NCBI RefSeq assembly: GCF_014842925.1
Contig: NZ_JACYXJ010000007.1
Span: 186,001 to 250,000 of the forward strand
DNA: 64,000 nucleotides
Direction: 5' to 3'
DNA from: Roseibium polysiphoniae
Lineage (GTDB): Bacteria; Pseudomonadota; Alphaproteobacteria; Rhizobiales; Stappiaceae
Made by a program: the position numbers and the translations under genes. Every line of letters begins with the position of its first letter. Within the stretch, counting starts at the first letter, position 1. Shown piece after piece: positions 44,915-56,053 of the stretch. The notes under the pieces were generated by a model. It worked only from the letters and a program-made list of their open reading frames with translations, had not been told where the DNA came from and searched no databases.

Positions 44915-46255
44915 TCAATTTGGCGCCGAAGCGGAGTCGCCGGTCGGCGGGAACGCGCTGTTCACCTGTTCGCCGCGCAAGAGATCAAGCGCCAGCTTCA
45001 ATTGCGTATCTTCAGCCGGGTCGGCAGGTACATAGGCCTGGCTGCCAGACTGCTCTTTTTCGCCCTCTTCGCCTTCAGCCTCTAGGTGACCGCGCAACCC
45101 GGCCTCGCCCTTGGTTTCAGCGCGTCCCTTGAGCTCATCCGGCAAGTCCTGCAGGGACTCGATGTCAGGGGCGATGCCCTTCGCCTGGATAGAGACACCG
45201 GACGGCGTGTAGTAGCGTGCCGTCGTCAGACGAATAGCACCATTTGCACCCAGCGGAATGATGGTCTGGACCGAGCCCTTACCGAACGAACGCGTTCCAA
45301 GGATCGTCGCCCGGCGATGATCCTGCAGAGCACCAGCAACGATCTCCGACGCGGAGGCAGAGCCACCGTTGACCAGAATGATCACCGGCTTGCCTTCAGT
45401 CAGATCGCCACTGCGGGCGTTGTAGCGCTGGGTCTCATCAGAGTTCCTGCCGCGCGTCGAGACAATCTCGCCGCGTTCGAGGAAAGCATCAGAGACTGCA
45501 ATCGCCTGGTCAAGAAGACCACCCGGGTTGTTGCGAAGGTCAATGACGAAGCCCTTGATATTGTCTTCGCCGATGTTGTTCGCCGTCTCTTCGATGCCCT
45601 TCTTCAGGCCATCGAATGTCTGCTCATTGAACTGGGTGATGCGGACATAGCCAACATCGCCTTCTTCACGCCAGCGCACCGAGCGAATGCGGATGATGTC
45701 GCGCGTGATGGTGATATCGAGCGGCTCGCCCGCACCCTCGCGCCGAATTGTCACGATGATGTCGGTCTTGACCGGGCCACGCATCTTTTCGACCGCCTCA
45801 TTCAGGGTCAATCCCTGAACTTGCTCGCCGTCGATATGGGTGATCAAATCGCCCGCCAGCACACCGGCCTTGTAGGCTGGCGTATCATCGATCGGGGAGA
45901 CGACCTTAACGAGACCATCTTCCATGGTGACCTCGATACCAAGTCCACCGAATTCGCCGCGGGTCTGCACCTGCATGTCGCGGAAGCTCTTGGGGGACAT
46001 ATAGCTGGAATGCGGGTCCAGCGAGGTCAGCATGCCGTTGATCGCGCTTTCAATCAGCTGCGCATCATCTGGCATCTCGACGTAATCGGAGCGCACGCGC
46101 TCGAAGACATCACCAAAGAGATTGAGTTGGCGATAGGTGTCAGACGCAGCGGCATTGGCCGCGTCACTGACCCGGAAGGGTATCTGGGTCAGCGTGGTGA
46201 CTGCAGCAGCCCCCATCAGCGCACCAACGAGTAGCAGTGAAGCTTTCCGAATCAT
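44915..46255 (-). CDS. ctpA: C-terminal processing peptidase, S41 family
   Basis: 446 residues. A signal peptide or anchor (about 5-25) is followed by an N-terminal helical part, a PDZ domain (about 90-165: GLGIEVTMEDGLVKVVSPID and YKAGVLAGDLITHIDG) and the S41 protease domain. The catalytic Ser is in NGGSASASEIVAG and the Lys in RSFGKGSVQT. It is a periplasmic Ser/Lys protease that degrades or processes envelope proteins such as peptidoglycan hydrolases. The start overlaps the envC-like gene by four bases, which suits control of cell-wall cleavage. Confidence 0.93.
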   Translation of the reverse strand: MIRKASLLLVGALMGAAAVTTLTQIPFRVSDAANAAASDTYRQLNLFGDVFERVRSDYVEMPDDAQLIESAINGMLTSLDPHSSYMSPKSFRDMQVQTRGEFGGLGIEVTMEDGLVKVVSPIDDTPAYKAGVLAGDLITHIDGEQVQGLTLNEAVEKMRGPVKTDIIVTIRREGAGEPLDITITRDIIRIRSVRWREEGDVGYVRITQFNEQTFDGLKKGIEETANNIGEDNIKGFVIDLRNNPGGLLDQAIAVSDAFLERGEIVSTRGRNSDETQRYNARSGDLTEGKPVIILVNGGSASASEIVAGALQDHRRATILGTRSFGKGSVQTIIPLGANGAIRLTTARYYTPSGVSIQAKGIAPDIESLQDLPDELKGRAETKGEAGLRGHLEAEGEEGEKEQSGSQAYVPADPAEDTQLKLALDLLRGEQVNSAFPPTGDSASAPN

Positions 46256-47664
46256 CCGCGAGCCTTTTCTTCTTCAACGCGCACCCACCAGGGTGTGGGA
46301 TCGATCGCACTTCCGTCTTTGCGAAATTCAACATACAGGATCGGCTGGGAAGAACCCAAACCAATCGTGGAGGCACTTGCCCATTTGGTTGTGCCCATAA
46401 CGCCTACAGGTTCCCCTGCAAGCACGAATTGCCCCAATTCAGCGTCGATTCGGTCCATGCCGGCAAGAAGTACATGGTAACCGCCGCCTGTGTTCAGGAT
46501 CAAGAGCTGGCCGAACGAACGAAAGGGTCCAGCATAGACAACCCAGCCATCAGAGGGCGAGGTAACACGTGATCCTGCTCGAGTTGTGATCGACTGCCCT
46601 TGTGTGAGGCTACCGAACTCATCTTCCTGACCGAAGTCCCGCACCATCTCACCGGAAACCGGCCGGGGCAAGCGGCCTTTTGTATCCTCAAAGGCAACAG
46701 CAGGCGCGAGCCGACCCGGATCAGAAAAGGGATCCTGACGCTCGCTCTGGTCAAGACGGGCCTGTCTCTCGGCCTCACGAGACTTTGCTGCCGCGGTTCT
46801 GGCGCTCTCGATTTCGCGTTCAAGATCGGCGATCAATTCCTTGAGAGTGCCCGCCTTTGCGGCCAATTCCTGCGACCTTGCCTTTTCCTGGGCAAGCTCT
46901 GCCGCCGTCTTGTCGCGCTCCTGACGCTTGGCGCTTAGGAGCAGCTCAAGGCGGGATTTTTCTTCCGCAAGACGCATGGCATCGCCGCGCAGACTCTTCT
47001 TCTCTTCGGCGATTACAGACTTCAGACGGCTGAGTTCCGCCAAATCGGCGGCGAGCGCTTCGGTTTCCACTCTCAGTTCAGGCATGACGGCGTTGAGCAG
47101 GATTGCGCTTCGTACCGCTGCCAGTGCGTCACTAGGGCGCACCGCCAAGGCCGGTGGCGGACGCCGGCCAATACGCTGAAGGGCAGCCAAAACCTCAGCG
47201 AGGACACCCCGGCGCCCTCTCAAGGACATGCGGACCGTGTCTTCGTTTTCCGCGAGGCGAAGAAGCCGCCTTTCGGTGTCGGTCAGTTTGGTCTCGAGTG
47301 ATTTGATGGTATCGGCGGCGGTCAGGATCTTGCTGTTCAGCGTGTCTCTGTCCCGGTCGATCAGCTGGATTTCCCGTTCGATTTCCGACTGTCTTTGATC
47401 CGAGACTTCCATGTCGCGCCCCAGTGCCAAGAGTTCCTGCTCTCGCACCTGTTTTTGAAGAGCTGCTTGATCGATTTCCGGAGCGGTTGACGCCGTCTCA
47501 GGCGCTTCAACAGTTTCAGTGGATATTGCCGGATCGATTGCGATCAACAGCAAAAGTCCCGATGCCACAATCGACGAGATAACGCCCAGCGAGTGGCGTC
47601 TCTGCTCATGCGGGCAGAGCCTCGAAGGTCTCGCGTGCCATCTGCCGATCAATCGGTCCGTCAT
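46252..47664 (-). CDS. EnvC-like murein hydrolase activator (degenerate LytM domain)
   Basis: 470 residues. A hydrophobic N-terminal segment (about 27-46) is followed by long coiled coils (about 65-330, very rich in Glu, Arg and Lys) and a C-terminal M23/LytM domain. In that domain the metal-binding residues are lost: the first His-x3-Asp region reads SITTRAGSRV and the closing HxH reads ILYVEFR. It should therefore activate amidases at the septum, as EnvC does, and not cut peptidoglycan itself. It overlaps ctpA. Confidence 0.88.
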   Translation of the reverse strand: MTDRLIGRWHARPSRLCPHEQRRHSLGVISSIVASGLLLLIAIDPAISTETVEAPETASTAPEIDQAALQKQVREQELLALGRDMEVSDQRQSEIEREIQLIDRDRDTLNSKILTAADTIKSLETKLTDTERRLLRLAENEDTVRMSLRGRRGVLAEVLAALQRIGRRPPPALAVRPSDALAAVRSAILLNAVMPELRVETEALAADLAELSRLKSVIAEEKKSLRGDAMRLAEEKSRLELLLSAKRQERDKTAAELAQEKARSQELAAKAGTLKELIADLEREIESARTAAAKSREAERQARLDQSERQDPFSDPGRLAPAVAFEDTKGRLPRPVSGEMVRDFGQEDEFGSLTQGQSITTRAGSRVTSPSDGWVVYAGPFRSFGQLLILNTGGGYHVLLAGMDRIDAELGQFVLAGEPVGVMGTTKWASASTIGLGSSQPILYVEFRKDGSAIDPTPWWVRVEEEKARG

Positions 47665-47823
47665 GAGGAGTCGATACCCAATGCATCGTTAAGGAACCGT
47701 TCACCAGATCCTGCTGCGGGCCGCCACTGGCAAGATTACAACCTAGCGGCTGATTAAGGCGACAACCGGGCATCTCGCGAAACCGCGACTGCAATCCAAG
47801 TCTTGGCGACGCCCTAGCGCAGA

Positions 47824-48306
47824 TTACTCGCGATGATAGGGATGGCCCGCCTGAATCGTCAGGGCTCTGTAAATCTGCTCTGCCAGGAGAATACGAACGA
47901 TCTGGTGCGGCCAAGTCATCGCCCCAAAGGCAATCTTCAGGTCAGCCCGGGCCAATATGCGATCGCCGTGACCATCAGCGCCGCCAATGGCGAAGGAGAC
48001 ATCGGGAACACCCTCATCTTTCCAGGCTTCCAGCTTCGAACTGAAATCAGAGCTGCTCAGGGATTTTCCGTGCTCGTCCAGGACAACGAGTTTTCCACCC
48101 GCAGGCAACGCTGCCTCCAGGGAAGCAGCCTCTTCTGCCTTGCGGTCAGCCCCCCGTTGGGCGCGGCTCTCCGTGATCTCCCTGACAGAGATGTCCGCCA
48201 AGCCGAGACCGCGTCCGGTTTTTCTAGCGCGGTCAATATAGCGGTCGAACAAATCCTTGTCGGACCCGGATTTCATGCGCCCGACACAGGTTATATTAAA
48301 CCGCAT
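47824..48306 (-). CDS. rlmH: 23S rRNA pseudouridine-1915 N3-methyltransferase
   Basis: 160 residues of the SPOUT family. KLVVLDEHGKSLSSSDFS, VSFAIGGADGHGD and the C-terminal MTWPHQIVRILLAEQIYRA with the HPYHRE end are the RlmH signatures. It methylates pseudouridine 1915 in helix 69 of 23S rRNA. The gene lies in the nadD-rsfS-rlmH order common across bacteria. 159 bases without a clear gene separate it from the envC-like gene. Confidence 0.95.
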   Translation of the reverse strand: MRFNITCVGRMKSGSDKDLFDRYIDRARKTGRGLGLADISVREITESRAQRGADRKAEEAASLEAALPAGGKLVVLDEHGKSLSSSDFSSKLEAWKDEGVPDVSFAIGGADGHGDRILARADLKIAFGAMTWPHQIVRILLAEQIYRALTIQAGHPYHRE

Positions 48307-48364
48307 AGCATCCCTTGCAGGGCCGATGGCCCCGCACTCTTACTCTCTCAGACCAGCCAGCTTG

Positions 48365-48775
48365 CTAGCCGACGTACTGCGGTGCGTCGTCCGGCTCAGG
48401 GGCCCACATTTTCTCGAGGTTGTAGAAACCTCGCACTTCAGGACGGAAAATGTGGACGATGACGTCACCGACATCGATCAGAACCCAATCGCAGGTCGTC
48501 AGACCTTCAATGTTGGCGTTACCGGCACCCGCGTCCTTGACGTCGCGCAGAAGGTGATCAGCAATCGCACCCACATGACGATGCGAGCGACCCGAGGCGA
48601 TCACCATTTGATCCGCCAATGAGCTTTTACCGGAGATTTGGAGAGTCACAATGTCCTCTGCCTTGGAGTCTTCAAGACTGGCGAGAACCGTATCGATCAG
48701 CTCACCCGAAAGTTCAGCGCTTGCGGGAGACTGTTTCGGAGCGGACTGGATGGCCCCCTCACTTTCAAAGGTCAT
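48365..48775 (-). CDS. rsfS: Ribosome silencing factor
   Basis: 136 residues. KAEDIVTLQISGKSSLADQMVIA-type core, ASGRSHRHVGAIADHL and DWVLIDVGDVIVHIFRPEVRGFYNLEKMW are the RsfS/Iojap signatures. It binds uL14 and blocks subunit joining in starvation. An N-terminal extension of about 20 residues is present. It precedes rlmH by 58 bases. Confidence 0.94.
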   Translation of the reverse strand: MTFESEGAIQSAPKQSPASAELSGELIDTVLASLEDSKAEDIVTLQISGKSSLADQMVIASGRSHRHVGAIADHLLRDVKDAGAGNANIEGLTTCDWVLIDVGDVIVHIFRPEVRGFYNLEKMWAPEPDDAPQYVG

Positions 48776-48804
48776 GGTCAGGTTTTGTGCCTTTCGCCTT
48801 GTTG

Positions 48805-48826
48805 CCCCCGCACATCATGTCGGGGG
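48805..48826 (-). other. GC-rich hairpin between nadD and rsfS
   Basis: Stem CCCCCG / CGGGGG, extended inside by ACA / TGT with one bulge. It lies 29 bases before the rsfS start. It has no T-run, so it may be a leader structure or a weak attenuator. Confidence 0.35.
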
Positions 48827-48932
48827 ACGGTTTGACCGTACCTCGGACGCCATATCGGCGCCCTCCTATAGGATAAGCCCTTCAAGTTTGCATTTTCAAG
48901 ACATGCAACAAATCCAGGGGCTTCACTTTCCG

Positions 48933-49568
48933 TTACGGAATCTTCTTCTGCCTCAAACCAGTTGAGGACGTGTTGTCGAGTGCGGAGTGAAGAAATGTCC
49001 AAGCAGGCGGCTTCAGATCTGCCAGCAAGGAAGCGTCTTCCTCTGCAACTCTTTGGCGCTCATAGGCTTTCGCCAGTGGTGCGCCGAGGGTCGCCAATGA
49101 CGAGCCCGGTCGGTCGATGATCGCGATCGGAACGGTTTGAACAATCGACCGCCAATCCTGCCAATGATGAAATCCGGCGAGATTGTCGGCCCCCATAATC
49201 CAAACAAAGTTCAACGCAGGACGTTTTCGCTTCAGCAACTGGATCGTCTTTGCCGTGTAGGGCGATCCGAGAATCACTTCGTGAGCGCAAACCCTCATCT
49301 TTGGATGGTTGGCCAGCGCACTGGTCATATGGACCCGCATTTCGAGCGGCGCAAGTTCTGCGTGATCCTTGAGAGGGTTTCCAGGGGTAACCAGCCACCA
49401 AACCTGATCAAGATCGAGACGCTTCAAGGCTGTCTCCGCGACCAGCAGATGTCCACTGTGTGCCGGATTGAACGAGCCACCGAATATGCCGATGCGATTG
49501 CCGCGCTCCGCGTGGGGCAACTTCAACCATTCAGGAACCAGCTTTTCTTGACCGGAACATGCCGTCAT
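48933..49568 (-). CDS. nadD: Nicotinate-nucleotide adenylyltransferase
   Basis: 211 residues. [19 protein letters not shown] holds the ATP-binding GxFxPx-HxGH motif, and [17 protein letters not shown] is the conserved nicotinate-nucleotide part. It makes deamido-NAD from nicotinate mononucleotide and ATP. The ATG overlaps the proA stop (ATGA), so the two are coupled. Confidence 0.94.
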   Translation of the reverse strand: MTACSGQEKLVPEWLKLPHAERGNRIGIFGGSFNPAHSGHLLVAETALKRLDLDQVWWLVTPGNPLKDHAELAPLEMRVHMTSALANHPKMRVCAHEVILGSPYTAKTIQLLKRKRPALNFVWIMGADNLAGFHHWQDWRSIVQTVPIAIIDRPGSSLATLGAPLAKAYERQRVAEEDASLLADLKPPAWTFLHSALDNTSSTGLRQKKIP

Positions 49569-50845
49569 GAACGGATCTGTCCCTCGCCGCGAACACGATA
49601 CTTGAAGCTTGTCAGTTGCTCCACACCAACAGGGCCGCGCGCGTGCATACGCCCTGTCGCAATGCCGATTTCTGCCCCCATACCGAATTCACCGCCGTCA
49701 GCGAACTGCGTAGACGCATTATGCAAAACGATGGCTGAATCGACGCGCTGGAAGAAGGCTTCTGCCGCGTCAATGTCTTCCGTGACGATACAATCGGTAT
49801 GATTGGAGCTATAGGCTGAGATGTGTTCAATGGCTTCATCGAGGCCAGAGACGACTCTCACCGCCAGGATCTCATCAAGATATTCAGTGCTCCAGTCGGC
49901 TTCGCTCGCAGGCACCACGTTTTCGCAAAGCTCGCGCGTGCGTGCATCGCCGCGCACTTCACAGCCTGCGTCTTGCAGTGCCTTCACGATCGCAGGCAGA
50001 TGGCTGTGGGCCACGGCCTCATCAAACATCAAGGTTTCCAGTGCTCCGCAAATACCGGTGCGCCGCATCTTGGAATTGACGACGATGTCGAGAGCCTTGT
50101 TCAGATCAGCCTGTCTGTCGACAAAGATATGTACGAGGCCTTCCAGATGAGCAAAGACCGGCACCCGGGCTTCGTCCTGGACTCGCGCCACGAGGCTCTT
50201 GCCACCGCGTGGGACGATCACATCCAGATTGCCGCCGAGCCCCTTCAGCATCTCGCCAACGGCCGCGCGATCGGTGACCGGCACCATCTGAATGGCGTCT
50301 TCTGGCAAGCCGGCTGCCTTAAGACCAGCCTGCAGAGCCGCATGTATGGCCTTGTTGGAATGGATCGTATCCGAGCCGCCGCGCAGAACCACCGCATTGC
50401 CCGCCTTCAGACAGAGCGCGCCAGCATCTGCGGTCACGTTCGGACGGCTCTCGTAAATCACGCCGATGACGCCTAGCGGAGTTCGAACACGTTCGATCTT
50501 AAGACCGTTAGGTCGCTCCCAGGCCGAAATCACGCTGCCGACCGGGTCATCCAGCGCAACAATATCTTCCAGCGCCTGAGCAACAGCCTCGATGCGCTCT
50601 TCGGTCAACGTTCCGCGATCGAGAAACGATGCGCTTTGACCGTTCGCGCGCATCAACTCAAGGTCCTTGGCGTTGCCCTGAAGGATATCCGGCATGGCTG
50701 CGCGCACGGCTTTGGCCATTTCTTTAAGCGCGCTGTCCTTGGTTTCGGTTGGAGCCACGGCAAGTATTCGGCTTGCCGCGCGAGCGCGCTGACCGATTTC
50801 TGCCATGAGAGCCTGAACGTTGACGGACTCAACCTTTTCCAACAT
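49565..50845 (-). CDS. proA: Gamma-glutamyl phosphate reductase
   Basis: 426 residues of the aldehyde dehydrogenase superfamily. The catalytic Cys is in [18 protein letters not shown], and [29 protein letters not shown] is the family signature. It reduces gamma-glutamyl phosphate to glutamate semialdehyde with NADPH in proline synthesis. It follows proB by 68 bases on the same strand. Confidence 0.96.
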   Translation of the reverse strand: MLEKVESVNVQALMAEIGQRARAASRILAVAPTETKDSALKEMAKAVRAAMPDILQGNAKDLELMRANGQSASFLDRGTLTEERIEAVAQALEDIVALDDPVGSVISAWERPNGLKIERVRTPLGVIGVIYESRPNVTADAGALCLKAGNAVVLRGGSDTIHSNKAIHAALQAGLKAAGLPEDAIQMVPVTDRAAVGEMLKGLGGNLDVIVPRGGKSLVARVQDEARVPVFAHLEGLVHIFVDRQADLNKALDIVVNSKMRRTGICGALETLMFDEAVAHSHLPAIVKALQDAGCEVRGDARTRELCENVVPASEADWSTEYLDEILAVRVVSGLDEAIEHISAYSSNHTDCIVTEDIDAAEAFFQRVDSAIVLHNASTQFADGGEFGMGAEIGIATGRMHARGPVGVEQLTSFKYRVRGEGQIRS

Positions 50846-50913
50846 TTTTCTCGTTCCGCTTCATCGTCTGCGATTGCAGACCCAAATCTCTGACCCCGGC
50901 TTTCTTACCGGTT

Positions 50914-52043
50914 TCAGCCTGAAATTGCATCGTCCAGCACGAGATCATCGCGATGGATCATTTCGGCCCGCCCCGGATAGCCAACGATCGCCTCGATTTC
51001 TCGGCTGTTTCGCCCCGCGATCATGACCGCTTCATCGAGGTCATAGGCTATCAAGCCGCGACCAATGTCCCGACCTTCCGGATCAAGTATCCGAACCGCA
51101 TCACCACGGGAGAACTCTCCAGAAACGCGTGTCACGCCCGCCGGCAGAAGGCTTTTTCCGTCTTGAAGCGCTTTGACTGCGCCCGGGTCGAGCTGGATCT
51201 CTCCACGCGGCTCCAGGTGACCTCCAATCCAGGCCTTGCGGGCTGTCGCCGGCGTTGCCAGAGCCGGAAACCAGGTTCCACGAGCGCCTTCATTCAAACG
51301 CTTGAGAGGATTGAGAGCCTTTCCAGACGTGATCACCATTGATGTTCCGGCCGCAGTTGCGATCTTGCCGGCATCGATCTTGGTTTTCATGCCGCCGCGG
51401 GACAGCTCGGACCCTGCACTTCCCGCCATGGCTTCAATTTCCGGCGTAATGCGAGGCACTTCAGGCAAAAAGACCGCATCCGGGTTCGTCAGGGGTGGTG
51501 CAGTGTAGAGACCATCAATGTCGGACAGAAGAACGAGACAATCCGCGCTGGCCATGGTCGCCACACGGGCGGCCAACCTGTCGTTGTCCCCATATCGAAT
51601 TTCGGAGGTCGCAACTGAGTCATTTTCGTTGATGATCGGCACCGCTCCGAGCTTCAGCAGCGTCCCGATCGTGGCGCGGGCGTTCAGATAGCGCCGACGC
51701 TCCTCCGTATCACCCAATGTCAAAAGGATCTGCCCGGCCTGAATGCCGAACCGGTCCAAACTCTCCGCATAGGCCTTGGCAAGCGCAATCTGACCCGCCG
51801 CAGCTGCGGCCTGGCTTTCCTCCAATTTCAAAGGTCCCGCTGGCAAAGCCAAGATGCCGCGCCCCAGAGCAATCGATCCGGAAGAAACCACAATGACCTC
51901 GGAGCCGGCCTTCACCAGCGACACAAGATCCTCGATCATCGCATCCAGCCAGTCGCGCTTTAGCTCCCCTCTTTCCACGAGAAGGGCAGAGCCAATCTTC
52001 ACGACGATGCGGCCGTGCTGTGACAGGGGACGCAGGCTGGCCA

Positions 52044-52044
<1 letters not shown>
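50914..52044 (-). CDS. proB: Glutamate 5-kinase
   Basis: 376 residues. An N-terminal amino acid kinase domain ([43 protein letters not shown], and [17 protein letters not shown]) is followed by a C-terminal PUA domain (about 280-370). It makes gamma-glutamyl phosphate and is usually inhibited by proline. ATG 52044 overlaps the obgE stop (TGATG). Confidence 0.96.
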
Positions 52045-53120
<1,076 letters not shown>

Positions 53121-53331
53121 TTACTCATTTGCTCACGAAAGCCGTGCCTACTGCGCCTACGGCCTCACTCATATACTCTTTAGAACCACTCGGCGCGGCC
53201 CTGCCAATACCTCAAAGTAGACCGTTCCGGCAACTAGAGTGGCGAAACACCGTCAATCAAGTCGACGATACAGTCCAAATCAGCCGCAAACGACGGACGC
53301 AGCGCCCGCCGCTCGATGGTAGTAACATGCT

Positions 53332-53895
53332 TCACGCCGCTACCCGCCGGGCCTCGAAGTCATCCCGTTCCAGGCGAACAACGACGCATGAGACCTTCCG
53401 GTCCAAGGGCTTGGCAAACCGCTCTGTCATTCCGACAGGCCGAAACCCCTGTTTTCTGAGAAGTGCACGGGACGCCGTATTCTCCTCATAGGCCCTTGCC
53501 GCAATAGCCTGGCAGTCATATGCGGCAAAGGCCCAATCCAGAACAGCTTTCGCTGCCTCACTGGTGTAGCCAAAGCCTTGAAAGCTTCGCCCGATCCAAT
53601 AGCCCAAGGTCGGACAGTCAGGCTCCTGTTCAAGATCTCCCGGCGCCTCGATCGCGATCATGCCGATAAAGATACCGCCAAGCGTCATCGCGAAAGCCGC
53701 TTCGCGCTCCAACGGGTTCCCAGCCATCACATCGGCAACAAAGGTTTCAGCATCGCCTTCGTTGTATGGCCAGGAACAACCTGTCAGCCACCTTGCAACC
53801 TCGAAGTCCTTGCCGCCCAGGGCTGCGATGGCTTCCGCGTCGCTCGATTGGATCGGTCGCAAAACCAATCTCTTCGTTGTCAGGGTCGGAAGCAT
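53332..53895 (-). CDS. GNAT family N-acetyltransferase (RimJ/RimL-like), second of a pair
   Basis: 187 residues from ATG 53895, which overlaps the stop of the upstream GNAT (TGATG) and has GGGGAGGG before it. TKRLVLRPIQSSDAEAI is the usual N-terminus, and LGYWIGRSFQGFGYTSEAAKAVLDWAF binds acetyl-CoA; NTASRALLRKQGFRPVG follows. Such proteins acetylate protein N-termini or small amines. Substrate unknown. It lies in the rpmA-GNAT-obgE order of Hyphomicrobiales. Confidence 0.86.
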   Translation of the reverse strand: MLPTLTTKRLVLRPIQSSDAEAIAALGGKDFEVARWLTGCSWPYNEGDAETFVADVMAGNPLEREAAFAMTLGGIFIGMIAIEAPGDLEQEPDCPTLGYWIGRSFQGFGYTSEAAKAVLDWAFAAYDCQAIAARAYEENTASRALLRKQGFRPVGMTERFAKPLDRKVSCVVVRLERDDFEARRVAA

Positions 53896-54500
53896 CACCG
53901 GCGCCCTCCCCACGTCTTCAAAGATGACCAAACGGCCCTTTCCAGATTGAACCGTTCAATCGGAACATTCCCGCCCGCACCAAGCGAATGGATCATCGAC
54001 TGGTCGCGATACTGGAAACCGGACTTGATCAGAACCCGGCGGGACCCAGGATTGGTAACCCGACAAGCGCCGGTAAGTTCCCTCATGTCGCCATAGGTAA
54101 AGGCATGATCGACGAGGGAATGCAGCGCCTCGGTTGCAAGTCCCTGTCCCCAGAACGCTTCGCCAAGCCAATAGCCGACGTGAACCGGACTGCCGGCTTC
54201 GAGTTCGGCATAGCGGGCGACGCCAATGAAGCGGCCGGTTACCGTCAGCCTGATCGCGAAGACGGCGCTATTGCCTCTCGCCGCTTCGGCTTTCGCAACA
54301 AGCATCTTTGCGTCGGCAAGGCCGAAAGGATGCGGCATGGTCGCCAGGTTTGCTGCGATACGATGGTTATTGGCCAGATATACGATATCGGCCAGATCGT
54401 CCGTTCGCGGCAAATCAAGACGCACCCGGACGGCTTCCTGCGGCAAGGGGGCCGCACCACGACAGCTTTCGTCTAAGAGACCATCACTCTCAACAACCAT
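53895..54500 (-). CDS. GNAT family N-acetyltransferase (RimJ/RimL-like), first of a pair
   Basis: 201 residues from ATG 54500; an in-frame TTG at 54518 is less likely. VHVGYWLGEAFWGQGLATEALHSLVDHAF binds acetyl-CoA (key residues at about 117-143), and GACRVTNPGSRRVLIKSGFQYR is the C-terminal part. The pair probably arose by duplication, since both proteins keep the same motif order. It starts 30 bases before the rpmA terminator, seen from its own side. Confidence 0.86.
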   Translation of the reverse strand: MVVESDGLLDESCRGAAPLPQEAVRVRLDLPRTDDLADIVYLANNHRIAANLATMPHPFGLADAKMLVAKAEAARGNSAVFAIRLTVTGRFIGVARYAELEAGSPVHVGYWLGEAFWGQGLATEALHSLVDHAFTYGDMRELTGACRVTNPGSRRVLIKSGFQYRDQSMIHSLGAGGNVPIERFNLERAVWSSLKTWGGRR

Positions 54501-54527
54501 GTTTCCAACTCCAGTCAAAATTCAAAG

Positions 54528-54558
54528 AAAAAGGGGAGATGGCGCCCCATCTCCCCTT
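54528..54558 (-). terminator. Intrinsic terminator of rplU-rpmA
   Basis: Perfect 12-base stem AAGGGGAGATGG (54531-54542) / CCATCTCCCCTT (54547-54558), loop CGCC. On the minus strand the stem is followed by TTT and a further T-rich stretch. Confidence 0.9.
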
Positions 54559-54628
54559 GAACTTTGACCGGTTCATCTTGAACCGCCGGGGCTATGAGGC
54601 GCCGGCGGTTTTCGATAACACGTCGGCT

Positions 54629-54898
54629 TTACTCCGCTGCTTCCGCCACTGGAAGCACGTTAATGAAGGTTCGCTTGTTGGCTTTGGCCTGGAATTCCAC
54701 CTTGCCTTCGACCGTTGCGAAGATTGTGTGGTCCTTGCCCATGCCAACGCCCGTGCCCGGATGCCACTGCGTGCCACGCTGGCGCGCAATGATGTTGCCC
54801 GGGATTACGGCTTCGCCGCCATACTTCTTGATGCCGAGACGGCGACCAGCGGAATCGCGACCGTTGCGTGACGAACCGCCTGCCTTTTTATGTGCCAT
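54629..54898 (-). CDS. rpmA: 50S ribosomal protein L27
   Basis: 89 residues. [20 protein letters not shown] (N-terminus that reaches the peptidyl transferase centre) and [21 protein letters not shown] are the family signature. No cleaved N-terminal extension is present. GAGGAG lies before ATG 54898. It follows rplU by 49 bases. Confidence 0.97.
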   Translation of the reverse strand: MAHKKAGGSSRNGRDSAGRRLGIKKYGGEAVIPGNIIARQRGTQWHPGTGVGMGKDHTIFATVEGKVEFQAKANKRTFINVLPVAEAAE

Positions 54899-54947
54899 GA
54901 GGGTGCTCCTCGTTCCTAAAAGTGTTGTTCAGACCGGATGGCAGCGA

Positions 54948-55571
54948 TTATTCGCCAGCCAGTTCCTTGGCCTGCTCAAGCCAGTTGTCGCGCTCGATGC
55001 GGCCCTTGAAGCTCAAGGCATCGTCGACGCGGGCGATATCGTCGGCGGAGAAAGCAGCGACCTGCGCATAGGTGGTGATGCCCAGCGCGTTCAGCTTCTT
55101 CTCCAGAACCGGTCCAACGCCGGAGATCTTCTTCAGATCGTCGGCCTTGCCTTCCGGCGCGGTGAACAGCGGCGTTACAGCGTCATCGCTTGCAGCTGCC
55201 GGCTCTTCTTTCTTGGCTTCAGCCTTCTTCGGCGCAGCCTTTTTCGCCGGCTTTGCACCAGCGGCCAGAATGTCGGTCACTTTCACCATGGTGAAGGACT
55301 GACGATGGCCATTGCGACGACGGGAGTTCTGACGCCGACGCTTTTTGAAAATGATAATCTTGCGGTTACGGCCCTGCTCAACGACTTCAGCAACAACGCT
55401 GGCGCCTTCAACAAGCGGCGCGCCGACTGTCGTGTCGGTGCCGTTGCCGAGCATGAGCACTTCGTCAAAGGTAACGGTGCTGCCAGCTTCGGCATCGAGC
55501 TTTTCGATCTTCAGAAGATCGTCTGCGGCGACGGTGTACTGTTTACCGCCGGTCTTGATCACTGCGAACAT
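54948..55571 (-). CDS. rplU: 50S ribosomal protein L21 with C-terminal helix-hairpin-helix extension
   Basis: 207 residues from ATG 55571 ([12 protein letters not shown]); an earlier in-frame start at 55661 gives a tail that no L21 has. L21 proper covers about 1-105 ([20 protein letters not shown] near its end). It is about twice the usual length. A Lys/Ala/Pro-rich linker (about 113-145) leads to a helix-hairpin-helix domain ([20 protein letters not shown], then [19 protein letters not shown]). The tail is known from other alphaproteobacterial L21 proteins but its role is not established. Confidence 0.95.
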   Translation of the reverse strand: MFAVIKTGGKQYTVAADDLLKIEKLDAEAGSTVTFDEVLMLGNGTDTTVGAPLVEGASVVAEVVEQGRNRKIIIFKKRRRQNSRRRNGHRQSFTMVKVTDILAAGAKPAKKAAPKKAEAKKEEPAAASDDAVTPLFTAPEGKADDLKKISGVGPVLEKKLNALGITTYAQVAAFSADDIARVDDALSFKGRIERDNWLEQAKELAGE

Positions 55572-56053
55572 GTCTCGCACGTCCTTCTTTTCGTTTTTAC
55601 TACGCTCTGCCATTTTGACGGCAGATGCGGTCCGTTGCTGTTCGTTGGCGCCCGGAAACAACTTGTCTGTTGGGACAGTCAGGGTCTTTGCGGCAGGAAC
55701 TGCGGATGTTACCGCTGATGCCTGCCAGGCCTTCGAACAAGGCGAAAGAGCGGAATCGTTGCCAATCCCGCCTCTTCAAGCTCGCGCACTATATGCATGG
55801 CGCCTCACAAGTCAACGCTTAACTGCCAGTTTCGGGCCGATCAACCAGCGACGCGCCAGGACACTATCGCTTTGCCGTAATGCGCTTTCTCGTTGTCGGG
55901 CACGTGGTCTTACCGATTGCCTGGCCCTTGCAGTCGTCGCCCCCTTTCCCGCCTGCGATAAAAAACGCGAAAACCGCTCAACAGGCTCTTGCGGCTCAGA
56001 AAAGCCTTGTCTATGTTCCGCGCCACTTGAGACTCGTTTATCTTAAGTGCCGC
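55572..56053. other. 482-base gap upstream of rplU and tRNA-Ser
   Basis: No protein gene is convincing here. It holds the rplU promoter (55788-55815) and an mRNA leader of about 210 bases before the rplU start codon, long enough for a regulatory structure. The remaining part, toward 56053, must hold the tRNA-Ser promoter on the plus strand, but no clean -35/-10 pair was found. Confidence 0.6.
55788..55815 (-). promoter_or_regulatory. Sigma-70-type promoter of rplU-rpmA
   Basis: On the minus strand TTGACT (55815-55810), a 16-base spacer, then TATAGT (55793-55788). It is the closest match to the consensus in the region and predicts a 5' leader of about 210 bases. Confidence 0.7.

Noticed and set aside
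47606-47914. Minus-strand frame of 102 codons between rlmH and the envC-like gene
   Set aside because: It overlaps both neighbours and has a low-complexity sequence without recognisable motifs.
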